From contig JAEQBH010002956.1 in the NCBI GenBank assembly GCA_016808115.1, positions 186,001 to 250,000 on the forward strand: a DNA stretch of 64,000 nucleotides, read 5' to 3'. The notes below the pieces were generated by a model. The model searched no databases, was not told the origin of the DNA, and saw nothing but the letters and a program-made list of their open reading frames with translations. The position numbers and the translations under genes were made by a program. The stretch comes from Tetrastigma voinierianum. Taxonomy: Eukaryota > Streptophyta > Magnoliopsida > Vitales > Vitaceae. Below are positions 1 to 12,700 of the stretch, in pieces (position 1 is the stretch's first letter; each line of letters begins with the position of its first letter).

Positions 1-910
1 GGCACTCCAATAGCATAAGCTAGGTACCTTTGATATAACTTTCCAGAAGTATTTTACTAGCCACATAAGCATCATATTGTTGGTAGGTAGTATTTTCCAT
101 TAACCATAAAAAGCAACCTCTGTCTTCCTTGGCTTATAGAACCTAACCTCTTTCCTATAACAATCCTTTTAGCATGATCATCTAGACTGAAGTAAATCAA
201 TACAATATAACATCAAGTCATGGATGTCTATTAATATCAGGTCTACACGAAAACTCCTCGATAATCACTCTGTTTGTAACAATCAACTTTCCCATACTTT
301 TCCTGGGTGGCAAAATCCTACACAGTACACATTCATCATCATGTCTTCCAATTTCTTCCATTTCTTTCAGCAATTTACAATTAATAATTCGCCAATGTCA
401 TTGATTCACTTAAGCTAAAATTAAACCCATACATTTCAGTGCCATCTCATTGCCCTCTGGCGACCATGCCTTTCAGGATCCTATACGAGTCTGTTTCTGC
501 CTCTAATTTCCTTACCCTCTCAATGGACCTTTAATCGGCTCACGGGTGATTAAATGTTATTGGCTAACATCGAGCCATACTATCTCTAAGGAATTATCTG
601 TCCTCCTACGACCTTAGGAGCGGTGGCAACCCCTAGTTATCTTTGCGGAATTTGGAGAACATCGCAGACTCATCAACATGTTCCTCGAGGTGGTGGTACT
701 GCGCCTCGAGCTCGGTGGGTGGTAGAGCCTCGACGGCGTATTTTAATGAATTCAAAATTTTAATATGTCATGTAATGCATATATGATTTTAAATCACATA
801 ATTTTTTTTTTTTTTTTGAAATCTTAAAGAAAACATTAAAACAATCATATAAAATAAAAATTTTCAAATCTTCTGCTGTTTTCCAAAAAACTTCGCTCAC
901 GATACCATGT
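1..910 (-). mobile_element. Leader and gag-start region of a minus-strand Ty3/gypsy element (partial)
   Basis: This segment lies on the internal side of the primer-binding site of the LTR that follows, so by position it is the leader and beginning of gag of an element transcribed right to left and continuing past the left edge. Read on the minus strand, 640-745 gives a short open stretch containing ELEAQYHHLEEHVDESAMF followed by SKFRKDN and then a stop. The SKFRK part is reminiscent of the start of chromoviral gag (the ..FRKLNPPTF.. region), but the match is weak. The frame is then broken. A T-rich run at 800-817 interrupts the leader. From 1 to about 600 no domain could be recognised on either strand. 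The element assignment rests mainly on the adjoining LTR and primer site; gag itself is tentative. Confidence 0.4.
895..907 (-). promoter_or_regulatory. Primer-binding site, degenerate initiator-Met type
   Basis: On the minus strand the bases read TGGTATCGTGAGC, three bases after the LTR end at 911. The first seven match the usual plant retrotransposon primer site complementary to initiator-Met tRNA (TGGTATCAGAGC), and the last bases partly match. This fixes the orientation: the LTR to the right is the 5' LTR of a minus-strand element. Confidence 0.5.
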
Positions 911-3900
911 TGAAGGATCCGACCGGATGCCTCACTTGAACGGACCTCCGGCACTCAAGCGGATAAGGCTTTCATAAAAACCATAAATTAAAATCAGTGG
1001 AAGCGAACCCCTTCACAATTCTTCACATATCTTTTACAAAATAATCTCGACGAGTGCTAAAAAATTTCTTTTTCTCTTCTTTTTCAACACTTTAGATTTT
1101 TGGAAAATCGGCGGAGTTTCCTCTGTTTTGGACTTTCCCAAATTTACCAGCTTTGATGGCTGTTAAAGCAACCACAAACTTCCAATTCATCCAACTTCCA
1201 TATTAGGACTCTCGTCCACAACCCAATCCAAACACAATATACATATATATACATTTATTTATTTCAAATCATCAAAACATTTAAACCTTCTTCAATTCCA
1301 TACATAATTTTATCAAACATGACAAAATATTCACATATACAATATGCAAATTATTTTCAATGGAGTCACATGCGTCGTCTCTCGAAGTAAGCTCGGCTCA
1401 CACTTACGGTACTCTGGAGTACATCTAGGGTCTGAAAATATTTGTTTGAAACATATATGGAAAAAGTATGGGCTAGCAATTTCAGTGAGGTGTACATTTT
1501 CATTTATATAACATTTCGGTACATATCAAAATAATACATACTTATAATTAAAATCCATTTATACATTAAACATTTATACCTTAAACTTTCTTTCCATAAA
1601 TACTTATATCAATAAAATCAGTTTATCCTTTAAACATTGTACCTTAACTTTCTTTCTAATAAATACTTATGCATTTAAAATCCATTTATGCTTTAAATTT
1701 ATGCCTTAAACTTTCTTTCCACTTGAATACTTATGCATTTAAAATCCATTTATGCTTTAGGTATGCCTTAAACTTTCTTTCCATAAATACTTATGTTAAA
1801 ATCCATTTATGTTTAAGCATTTATGCCTTAAACTACTTTCTTTATTTCTTTCTTTCATTCTTCTGATGGAACCCGGGGGGAATAAACACCCAGAAACGAT
1901 TTAGAATGCCCGGCGGTGAGGGCGATCACATTCCGGTCCGCAACCCTACGGCTGTGCGGAAGAAACTCCGCTTTGCATAGGGTTCCAGTCATAATGCTAT
2001 CACGTGTAAGGATATTACTCTAGACACTATTTCCCTCCCTCGTTAGTAACCTATAACTTTACCCTCTTAATCCTTACAACCAAAATTACTTGATCTCAGT
2101 CATAACGGTCTGGGGTTTTGAGGGTAACCATCGGTAAAACATTTCTTCAAATACATTTATAAATACATTTTAAATCCTTTACTTTATCATTCAAAACACA
2201 TATGCATAACTTTAAGCATTTTGAAACTTTCATAATACCTTAACATGGCAAATACGTATTTAATACACATATAAATACCATTGATGCAAAGATAAAACAA
2301 TGCAATAAAACATTTCCATATATATAACATTTACATAAAAATTTACATTAAATTTCATTTTAACATTAAAACCATTCACTTTTAAAACTAAATTCTCAAA
2401 ATATCATTTCCTCCACAGTTCCGCAGCTTTCAGTCAGCTTGCTTCCCGTTGAGTTCCCGTTCCGTCAGATAGTCCTTTTCACCTTTTCCGAAAATCCTGA
2501 GTACATTAACCATAATTTCCATTTAATCCACCATAAACACTCATTCTATATTCTTATTCCTCTGGAATCTATTTTGCCAAATTGGAATCAATCAATCGGA
2601 TCATCAACGAGCCAAAGTTATGGCGTTTTCATACCAACTAGTCATTCTGGAGTTTTCTGAGTGACAGTTTGTATTACTCATTTTTTCCGATGTCTTGACT
2701 TCATATTTTGACACTATGTCCTTATACTCATTTAAAGCTAAGGTGCTAGGGTTCCTATTCCAATTGGAATCACCCAATTCAGACACGAAACTCACTACGT
2801 CCAATTAACCGGGCTAATCTATGTTCAAAAGCTGAACAGAATTTGGCATTGCACATAGTCCCTACTTTAGTGTCTTAGGCCGCTTAGGATGGGGAATTTG
2901 ATACCTTCTTCTTACGTTTTGTTATCCTTCAAGTCTATTTTACGTAGCCACTTAAATCACTCAAATCGGATCAAATTGAGTAAGTTATGGCCAAAACCAA
3001 AACTAGTCAAAACAGAAAACAGGACATTTCTGTACCGAGACTGCTGCCAAATTAGCCAAATGTGTTGTCTTCCATTTTCTTCACTCTAAACACCCGTCTG
3101 ATGCATTATACCCATTTCAACATAACACACACAATTCACTATCAAACCCTAACCCTTACTCACTTGATTTTGTCAAAGCCCTAACCTAATCCATTTCTTT
3201 CTCAAATTTTCTATCAAATTCATCATGATTCAACCTTAAATGCCCCAATTGGGGTTTATCCACAAAACCTCAACAATTCAAGGGTTTGTGTTGATCTCTC
3301 AACAAAACCCTAGGTTTGGAATCTAAACAATCTCCATAGAAAAACCCTAGCAATCCACGAGTAACCTAGACATCCAGAAAGACGCGATTCCATGCAAAAA
3401 AACATACCTTTGTTCTTCTCCTTCTTCTCCTTCCTCTTCTTCCTCTTCTTCCTCTCTTCTTTACTCCCTTTTCTCCTCCATACAGGTGCACTTAACTTTT
3501 GAGAGACCAAATGATTATTTTGGTTGTCTCCCCATTCAAATATTCTAACTTTCCTTGAGTACAATTTGGTCCTCCATTTAACATATTGCCAATCAACTTA
3601 TTTTATTCCATTTTGAGCCCATGAACTTTCACATTGAGTCCATTCTAAGCGGAATTCACAAACCCCTAACAGCCCTTTAAAAATGTTTTGATTGGTATAT
3701 CCACGCAGAAAATATCTCGCATTTTATCAGATTTTATTGCTTTTTTTGTCTTATCTTGCTTTTATCTTTGATTAAAGTTAAAATATTATCGTGAGTCTAA
3801 ACTGAATGACATGAAATATTCTAATTAAATCGCTACACGATTAGTTCAGAGCTTTGAGAAATCACCCGAATCGGTTAAAATCATTAAAATCGAATCAGGG

Positions 3901-4617
3901 ACAATAGCGTATTATTCACGATGCGTTGAATCTGCACGGAAACTATCCCAGCGATTTCCGGTTCCATTTATTCGGTTTAGTTAGTCTTTATGAGGTTGTT
4001 CGAACCTTTTTCGTATTTTTAGGCTCAATTTAAATTTATTGTGAGGCTTCAAATTGGAGTCAAGAATCACTATTCCTAAATCTCCCATTATCTTCTAAAT
4101 ATCGGGTTCAAGTCATAGGAATGAAATTTTTGTCAAAATCCCTTTGCAACCCCTCCATCGGGATAAAATAAGAAAAAAAATCACTATTCATTAGGGCACC
4201 GGGTTACGATTTTCGAAAATTTTCACTTCATGCTGATGATGTCCCGAAGCGTTCTAAATTCCCAATCCACCCTGGCTTCTATCATTAGACCTCAAATCCC
4301 GGTTCAACCAACTACTATTATAACATTCAATAAGGTTGGGGTTTACAATTGGAGAATGGATTACAGGTATGTTTTTATGAGTATTACTATGAGCCCAAAG
4401 GCATTTTTTTACGTGCGCTCTTATGCCTCATGTTGAATTATATTAGGCGTATATTCGAGACTGTTTGGAGACCGGAGTTATCTGGGTTATGTATTGGTAG
4501 AAACTCAGGTACAAAGGAGACTACGCCCGATTTCTAAGATGTATCGGGTAACGGCGTCCACTGTTGATGAGACGGCGAGGTAGTCAACGGACCCCGGTTT
4601 TGGGCGTCTAATATTAC
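911..4617 (-). mobile_element. 5' LTR (~3.7 kb) of a minus-strand Tekay/Del-like chromovirus
   Basis: On the plus strand the LTR begins TGAAGGATCC beside the primer site and ends ..TATTACA against the satellite, giving a minus-strand start TGTAATATTAG. Its 2830-3080 part is clearly related to the corresponding part of the complete Tekay-like LTRs downstream (about 20340-20520 and 27955-28170). All share the motif around ACGTAGCCACTTgAATCACT, followed by an AAATCGGAT..GAG..TTATGGCCAAAA-type stretch. All three also carry a pyrimidine-rich CTTCTCC/CTTCCTC tract (3411-3480 here) next to a conserved ACATACCTT. Very long LTRs are characteristic of the Tekay/Del chromoviruses. Minus-strand ORFs in this region, such as the Lys/Arg-rich one at 3310-3564, are by-products of the purine-rich tract. 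The right boundary is uncertain by about 12 bases because the LTR end and the satellite share the string ATATTACA. Confidence 0.6.
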
Positions 4618-7600
4618 ACGACTACGTTCTATTCGATTGATATGTATAGATTGTTTAACAATATTGTGCGAAAGAAAATGGATTAAGGTAATACATTAAA
4701 ATGTACATTTTTATAAACTTAATTGTTATTTAGGAGAAGATATTCAACGTTACAATTAAGGGATGTTAGCATTGCCCTGCCATATAAATAACTTAATTTT
4801 CTCCTTTTTTTTCCTTTTATGTTTCTTTTATATATTACTTTGTAATATGCATTTGTAACTCACTTAATTCTCGAAAAATATATATTATTGGATGAGGTGT
4901 ATATGGAATGCATAAGAAAAAACTATAAAAATGAAAGCTATTTTGGTTGATCAAATACAAAAAATAAAAAATTAATTTTCTTTAAATATTTTACTCCTAA
5001 AATTTCCTTTTTAGTGGAATAACAATTATTATTTTTAGGAGTATTACACGACTACGTTCTATACAGGTGTGCCTCATTATGGGTGTTTAACAATATTGTG
5101 AGAAAATAGTTAAGGTAATACAATAAAATGTACATTTTTATAAACTTAATTGTTATTTAGGAGAAGATATTCAGTTACAATTAAAGGGATGTTAGCATTG
5201 CCACATGCACCATATAAATAACTTAGTACCTCGCAAAAACACTTTTTTATGTTTTCTTTTTTATATATTACTTTGTAATATCGTTTGTAACTCATAATTC
5301 TCAAAATATATTATTGGATGAGTGTATAATGGGTAATAATAAAAACTATACCAAAAATGCTACATTTGGTTGATCAAAATAAAAATAAAAATAAAAAATA
5401 ATTTTCTTTAAATATTTTACCCAAAATTTCCTTTTTTAGGTGGAATATCATTATTATTTTAGGAGTATTACACGACTAAGTTCTGACGGTGAGTATGTGT
5501 ATGGTGTTTAACATTGTTGATACGAAAATAGTTAGGGTACTACATTAAAATGTGTACATTTTTATAAACTTAATTGTTATTTAGGAGAAGATATTCAACG
5601 TTACAATTAAAGGGATGTTAGCATTGCCCTGCCATATAAATAACTTAATTTTCTCCTTTTTTTTTTTCCTTTTATGTTTTCTTTTTTTATTTATTACTTT
5701 GTGTTTGTAACTCACTTAATTCTTGAAAAAATATATATTATTGGATGAGTGTATAATGGGTAATAATAAAAACTATACCAAAAATATGAACTATTTGGTT
5801 GATCAAAATAAAAAAAAATGAAAATTTTCTTTAAATATTTTTACTTCTAAAATTTTCCTTTTATTAGGTAAGGAATATAATTATTATTTTTAAGAATATT
5901 ACACAACTACGTTCTATTAGGTGATAATGTATGGAATTGTTTAACAATATTGATAATAAAATAGTTAAGGTAATACATTAAAATGTACATTTTATAAACT
6001 TAATTGTTATTTAGGATAAGGAATATTCAGCATTTGCAATTAAGGGATGTTGCATGCCACTACCGCCATATAACTTAATTTTCTCCTTTTTTCCTTTTAT
6101 GTTTTCTTTTTTTATATATTACTTTGTAATATCGTTTGTAACTCACTTAATTCTCGAAAAAATATATATTATTGGATGAGTGTATAATGGGTAATAATAA
6201 AAACTATACCAAAAATGAAAGCTATTTTGGTTGATCAAAATAAAAATAAAAATAAAAAATAATTTTTCTTTAAATATTTTACTCCCTAAAATTTCCTTTT
6301 TTAGGTGAGAATATAATTATTTTTATAGAATATTACACGACCTAAGTTCTATTCGGTGATATGTATAGATTGTTTTAACAAATATTATTACGAAAATAGT
6401 TAAGGTAATACATTAAAATGTACATTTTTATAAACTTAGTGTTGTTAGGAGAAGATATTCAACGTTACAATTAGGGATGTTCTTTTTGTGCCGCCATATA
6501 AATAACTTAATTTTCTCCTTTTTTTTTTTTCCTTTTATGTTTTCTTTTTTTATATATTACTTTGTAATATCGTTTGTAACTCACTTAATTCTCGAAAAAA
6601 TATATATTATTGGATGAGTGTATAATGGGTAATAATAAAAACTATACCAAAAATGAGCTATTTTGGTTTGATCAAAATAAAAATAATTTTCTTTAAATAT
6701 TTTTGCAGCTAAATTCACCTTTTTTAGTGGAATATAATTATTATTTTTTAGAATATTACACGACTACGTTCTGACCGTTGATATGCATAGATTGTTTGCT
6801 GTGTGTCCCGAGAAAACGGATAGGGTAACACATTAAAATGTACATTTTTATAAACTTAATTGTTATTTAGGAGAAGATATTCAACGTTACAATTAAAGGG
6901 ATGTTAGCATTGCCACATATAAATAACAGGCTTTCTCCTTTTTTTTTTTATTTTATGTTTTCTTTTATACTCATCACGCAATCTCAGTTTGTAACTCACT
7001 TAATTACTCGAAAAAATATATATTATTGGATGAGTGTATAATGGTCAATAATAAAAACTATACCAAAAATGAAAGCTATTTTGGTTGATCAAAATAAAAA
7101 ATAATTTTCTTTAAATATTTTTACTTCTAAAATTTCGCTTTTTTTCGTGGAATATAATTATTATTTTTAGAATATGTGCAGCGACTACGTTCGGTGTATA
7201 GATTGTTGTTTTAACGATATTGTCGAGAAAATAAATTCTGAGTGTGTAAAATGTACATTTTTATAAACTTAGTGTTATTTAGGAGAAGGGTATTCAACGT
7301 TACAATTAAAGGGATGTTAGCATTGCCACTGCCATATAAATAACTTAATTTTCTCCTTTTTTCCTTTATGTTTTTCTCTTTGCCCATATGACCACTTTGG
7401 CTATCGTTTGTAACTCGCAATTCTCTGAAACTCTATATTATTGGATGAGTGTATAATCGGTAATATCATATACCAAAAATGAAAGCTATTTTGGTTGATC
7501 AAAATAAAAATAAAAATAAAAAATAATTTTCTTTAATATTTTGCTCCAAAAAATTTCCTTTTTAGTGGAATATAGTATTATTTTAGAGAATATTACACGA

Positions 7601-10600
7601 CTTCAGTTCTGTTGGTGATAATAAATGTGATTGAATATTTGTATATGTGAAAATAGTTAAGGTAATACATTAAAATATTTTCTCCAGCTCAATTGTTATT
7701 TGGGAGAAGATATTAAACGTTACAATTAAAGGGATGTTAGCGACCGCCTGCCATATAAATAACTTAATTTTTCTCCCTTTTTTTTTTCCTTTTATGTTTT
7801 CTTTTTTATATTACTTTGTGTTTGTAACTCACCCAATTCTTGAAAAAATATATATTATTGGATGAGTGTATAATGGTAATAATAAAAACTATACCAAAAA
7901 TATGAAAAGCTTTATTTTTGGTTGATCGAAAATAAAAAAAAAGAAACAAGAAAATTAATTTTCTTTAAGCTATATTCACTTCATTTCTTTTATTGGAATA
8001 TAATTATTCTATTTTTTAGAATATTACACAACTTCACGTTCTATTCGGTGATATGTATAGATTGTTTAACAATATTGTGCGAAAATAGTTAAGGTAATAC
8101 ATTAAAATGTACATTTTATAAACTTAATTGTTATTTAGGAGAAGATATTCGGCGTTACAGTAAAGGGATGTTAGCATTGCCCTACCATATAAATAGCAAT
8201 TTTCTCCTTTTTTCCTTTTATGTTTTCTTTTTATGTATTACTTTGTAATATAGTTTGTCACTCACCAATTCTCAAAAAAAAAATATTTATTATTGGATCG
8301 GTGTATAATGGGTAATAGCCAAAACTATACCAAAAATGAAATATTTTGAGTTTGATCAAAAATAAAAAAATAATTTTCTTTTAAATATTGTACCTTCACG
8401 AAGTGCCGCTGCTTTTGATGGAATATCAATAATTATTTTGAATCTATTACAGAATATCGTTCTATTGGGTGATATGTATAGACGTTTGCTGTATTGATGC
8501 AGAAAATAGTGGGTAATACGTTAAAATGTACATTTTTATAAACTTAATTGTTATTTAGGAGAAGATATTCAGCGTTACAAGGGATCATTGGCATTCTGCT
8601 GCCGTATAAATAACTTAATTTTCTCGCTTTTTTTTCCTTTTATGTTTTCTTTTTTCATATATTACTTTGTAATATCGTTTGTAACTCACTTAATTCTCGA
8701 AAAAAATATATATTATTGGATGAGTGTATAATGGGTAATAATAAAAACTATACCAAAAATGAAAGCTATTTTGGTTGATCAAATAAAAAATAATTTTCTT
8801 TAAATATTTTACTTCTAAAATTTCGTACTCAGTGAATATAATTATTATTTTAGAATATTGCGACTGCGTTCACTGACCAAATTTGATATGTATAGATTGT
8901 TTAACAATATTATTACGAAAAATAGTTAGACTAATAATTAAAAATGTACATTTTTATAAACTTAATTGTTATTTAGGAGAAGATATTCAACTATAATTTA
9001 AAGTGGATGTTATACTAGTTCCAGCCACATAAATAATCTTGAATTCTCCTTTTTTCCTTTAAAGTTTCTTTTTATATATTACTTGTAATATCAAGCAGAA
9101 CTCACTAATTCTCAAAAATATATATGCCATTGATTATGTATAATGGGTAATAATTAAAAACTATACTAAAAATGAAAGTTATTTTATTGATCAAAATACA
9201 AAAAAAAATAAAAATTAATTTTCTTAAATATTTTACCCCTAAACTTCCTTTTTCGTGGGTTATGAATTATTATTTTTAGAATATTACACCTACTCACGCT
9301 GGTATTCGGTGATATGTATAGATTGTTTGGAAATGCCAATATTGTCTGAAATAGTTAAGGTAATACATTAAATACATTTTTATAAAGTTAATTGTTATTT
9401 AGGAGAAGATATTCAACGTTACACCAAAGTTGATGTTTAGCATTTTCAGTTCCCATATAAATAACTTAAATTCTCCTTTTTTCCTTTTATGTTTTTTTTA
9501 TAGATTACTGTAATATCGTTTTGTAACTCCACTTCGACCTCATAAAAAATATATATTATATTGAATGAGTGTACACGGTATAATAAAACTATACCAAAAT
9601 GAAAAGCTGGTCATTTGATGAAAATAAAATAAAATAAAAATTAATTTTCTTTAAATATTTTACTCCTAAAATTTCTTTTCAAGAGAATATAATTATTATT
9701 TAGAATATTACACTACTACGTCGTATTCTAAAGTATATAGTATAGATTGTTTAACAATATTGTCTGAAAATAGTTAAGGTAATACATTAAAATGTACATT
9801 TTTATAAACTTAATTGTTATTTAGGAGAAGATATTCAACGTTACAATTAAAGGGATGTTAGCATTGCCCTGCCATATAAATAATTTAATTTTCTCCTTTT
9901 TTTTTTCCTTTTATGCTTTCTTTTTTTTAAGTATATTACTTTGTGTTTGTAACTCACTTAATTTTGAAAAATATATATTATTGGATGATGTATAATGGTA
10001 ATAATAAAAATCCATACCAAAATGAAAGTTATTTTGGTTGATCAAAATAAAAACAAAAATAATTTTCTTTAAATATATTACTCTAAAATTTCCTTTTCTT
10101 TTCGTGGAATATAATTATTATATTTAGAATATTACACTAATTACGCTCTATCTTGAAATGTATAGATTGTTTAACAATATTGTTCGAAAAATAGTTGGAG
10201 GTAATACATTAAAATGTACATTTTTATAAACTTAATTGTTAACAGGGAGAAGATATTCAACGTTACAATTAGCGGGATGTTAGCATTGCCCCATTTGCTA
10301 TAAATAACTTAATTTTCTCCCTTTTTTTTATTCCTTTATGTTTTCTTTTATATATTACTTTGTAATATCGTTTGTAACTCACTTAATTCTCGAAAAATAT
10401 ATATTATTGGATGAGTGTATACGGTAATATTAAAAATTATACTAAAATGAAAGTTTTTATTTTGGTTGATCAAAATACAAAAATAAAAATTAATTTTCTT
10501 TTAAATATTTACTCCTAAAATTTTTTTCGTGGAATATAATTATTATTTTTAGAATATTACACCTAATTAATGCCTTCTATCTTGATATGTACAGATTTGC

Positions 10601-12069
10601 TTTAACAATATTAATCAAAATAGTTAAGGTAATACATTAAATGTACATTTTATAAACTTAATTAAGTTATTTAGAGAAGATATTTAACGCTACAATTAAA
10701 GGGATGTTGGGGCATTGTCCCGCCATATAAATAACTTAATTTTCCTTTTTTTTTTTTTCCTTTATGTTTCTTTTATATATTACTTTGTACATCGCTCAGA
10801 ATCACTTAATTCTCGAAAAATATATATTATTGATGAGTGTATAATGGGTAATAATAAAACTATACTAAAAATGAAAGACTGACATCAAAATAAAATAAAA
10901 ATAAAAACACTTTTAAAATATTTTATTTCAAAATTTTTTCGTAATATAAATTGTTATTTTTAGAATATTACAACTACCACGCTCTATTCGTGATATGCAT
11001 AGATTGTTTAACAATATTGTCCTAAAATAGTTAAGGGAATACATTAAATGTACATTTTATAAACTTAATTGTTATTTAGATAAAGATATTCAACGCATAA
11101 TTAGAGCGGGATGTTAGCATCAGTTCCCGCCATATAAATAACTTAATTTTCCTTTTTTCCCTTTTATGTTTTCTTTTTATATACATTTGTAATACGTTTG
11201 TAACTCACTTAATTCTCTAAAAAAATATATTATCGACGAGTGTATAATGGGTAATAATAAAACTATACCAAAAATGAAAGCTATTTTGGTTGATCAAAAT
11301 AAAAAAATAATTTTCTTTAAATATTTTAATAAAATTTCCTTTTTTCGTGGAATATAATTATTATTTTTAACATTACACTCCACTCACGCTCTATTCACAG
11401 ATGTACATTACTGTTTGAATTAACATCATTCAAAATACTAAGGTAATACATTAAAATGTACATTTTTATAAACTTAATTGTTATTTAGAGAAGATATTCA
11501 ACGTTACAATTAAAGTGGATGTTAGCATTGCCCTCGCCATATAAATAACTTAATTTTCCTATTTTTTCCTTTTATGTTTTCTCTTTTATATATTACTTTG
11601 TAATATCGTTTGCAACTCACTCAATTCCTCAAAAATATATATTATTGGATGAGTGTATAATCTGGTCAATAAAAACTATAAATTTAAAAATTAAGCTATT
11701 TTGGTTGATCAAAATAAAAATAAAATAAAAATAATTTTCTTTAAATATTTTACTCCGTGTAAATTTCCTTTTTTCGTGGAATATAATTATTATTTTTAGA
11801 ATATTTACACGACTACGCCTCATTTGGTGATATGTATAGATTGTTTTAACAATATTGTCCAAAATAGTTATGCAATATATTAAATGTAAATACTTTATAA
11901 ACTTAATTGTTATTTAGAGAAGATATTAAACGTTACAATTAAAGGGATGTTAGCATTGCCTCTCGCCATATAAATAACTTAATTTTCTCCTTTTTTTTCC
12001 TTTATGTTTTCTTTTTATATATTACTGGGTGCTTCTGTAACTCACTTTAATTCTCAAAAATATATATTG
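4606..12069 (+). repeat. Tandem satellite array, ~423-bp monomer, about 18 copies
   Basis: The phrase containing AAAATGTACATTTT recurs 18 times from 4698 to about 11884, 17 intervals averaging close to 423 bp (individual spacing about 408-436). Each monomer contains, in order: ATTACACGACTACGTTCT; a variable segment with ..GATATGTATAGATTGTTTAACAATATTG; AAAATAGTTAAGGTAATACATT; the palindrome AAAATGTACATTTT; TATAAACTTAATTGTTATTTAGGAGAAGATATTC; CATATAAATAACTTAATTTTCTCC; a T-rich run; TTACTTTGTAATATCGTTTGTAACTC; ATTATTGGATGAGTGTATAATGGG; and GAAAGCTATTTTGGTTGATCAAAA. All monomers are head to tail in one orientation. No monomer encodes a protein, and the small ORFs in it are not conserved. I do not recognise the family by name. 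A centromeric or pericentromeric role is possible but not shown. The array is cut on the left by the Tekay-like LTR and ends abruptly near 12069. Confidence 0.95.
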
Positions 12070-12529
12070 TAAGTTCACACCCTTCAAGGGCCTGATGTGT
12101 ACGCCTTCAGCGTAAGTTCCATCATAGATAGGCCTCAGCTTTCACATGTTTTCCTCAGGTTTGAACTCAGACCTAGTCTTAGTTCACGGGCTGGTACCAA
12201 CCGAGCTAGTAGGCCCGCCTGGCAAATTCTTAGATGCTTCCCATCGACTACAAAGCACCCAGTCCCCAACTGGAATCTCGAGCTAAAAGTGGAACCTGGG
12301 AATGAGATTGTCCTATGAGCGAGCTTCCCACCCGGCGGCACCGCGAGGTGGCCACGGCGGTGGGGGTCTCACACAAAGGCGCAGGTGCCTCAGTGCTCAT
12401 CGTGGGTTCACTCAGAACACGGGGCTGCCAGCTGCGCAGGCCTCGCAGCGATCATTCTCTTCTGCAGGCTTTCGCTCTCTCTCAGACCCCAGACCAAAGA
12501 GCAGTTCATCGGGCATTCACTCACCAACC
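12070..12529 (+). repeat. Spacer with an old, diverged SINE-like unit (about 12190-12310)
   Basis: After the satellite stops the base composition changes to GC-richer sequence. The segment 12198-12250 (ACCAACCGAGCTAGTAGG .. TTAGATGCTTCCCATCGAC) aligns in the same orientation with 12524-12575 (ACCAACCCAGCTACTAGC .. GAGATGCTCCCCATCGGA) of the better preserved SINE just downstream. Both are followed by a CCCAGTCCC or CCGGGTCCC-like stretch. This suggests two copies of one short element about 325 bp apart. Internal promoter boxes in this first copy are not convincing. The rest of 12070-12529 shows nothing I can name. Overlapping ORFs on both strands here have no family resemblance. Confidence 0.35.
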
Positions 12530-12700
12530 CAGCTACTAGCTCAGCTTTGCAGTGGTGAGATGCTCCCCATCGGACCTTAAGCCCCGGGTCCCGGGTTCGA
12601 GTCTCTACTTCGAGTACAAAGAAAATGCCTAGTGGAGGGCATGATATTCGTGGAGTGGGACCTAACTTGCTAAGCACCCAAAGGGTTACGAAGGGTGGAC
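12530..12700 (+). mobile_element. tRNA-derived SINE candidate
   Basis: A tRNA-like promoter can be read. An A-box-like stretch TTTGCAGTGGTGAGATGCTC begins at about 12545, and a B-box-like GGTTCGAGTCTC lies at 12594-12605, preceded by CCCGGGTCCC. The ~48-base spacing fits the internal RNA polymerase III promoter of tRNA-derived plant SINEs. The remaining ~100 bases would be the tRNA-unrelated body; its 3' end is not defined by a clear tail. No full cloverleaf can be drawn, so this is not called a tRNA gene. Confidence 0.45.

Noticed and set aside
3310..3564. Lys/Arg-rich minus-strand ORF
   Set aside because: Produced by the CTT/CTC pyrimidine tract of the LTR; the corresponding ORF is absent from the other two LTRs.
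4780..4800. CATATAAATAAC in each satellite monomer as a promoter TATA box
   Set aside because: No transcript, ORF or downstream conservation supports it; AT-rich satellites yield such strings readily.
4606..12069. Regular repeats considered as a CRISPR-like array
   Set aside because: The period is ~423 bp with no short repeat/unique spacer pattern and the surroundings are a plant genome; this is a satellite.
12545..12610. tRNA gene
   Set aside because: A and B boxes only; no acceptor, anticodon or T stems can be paired.
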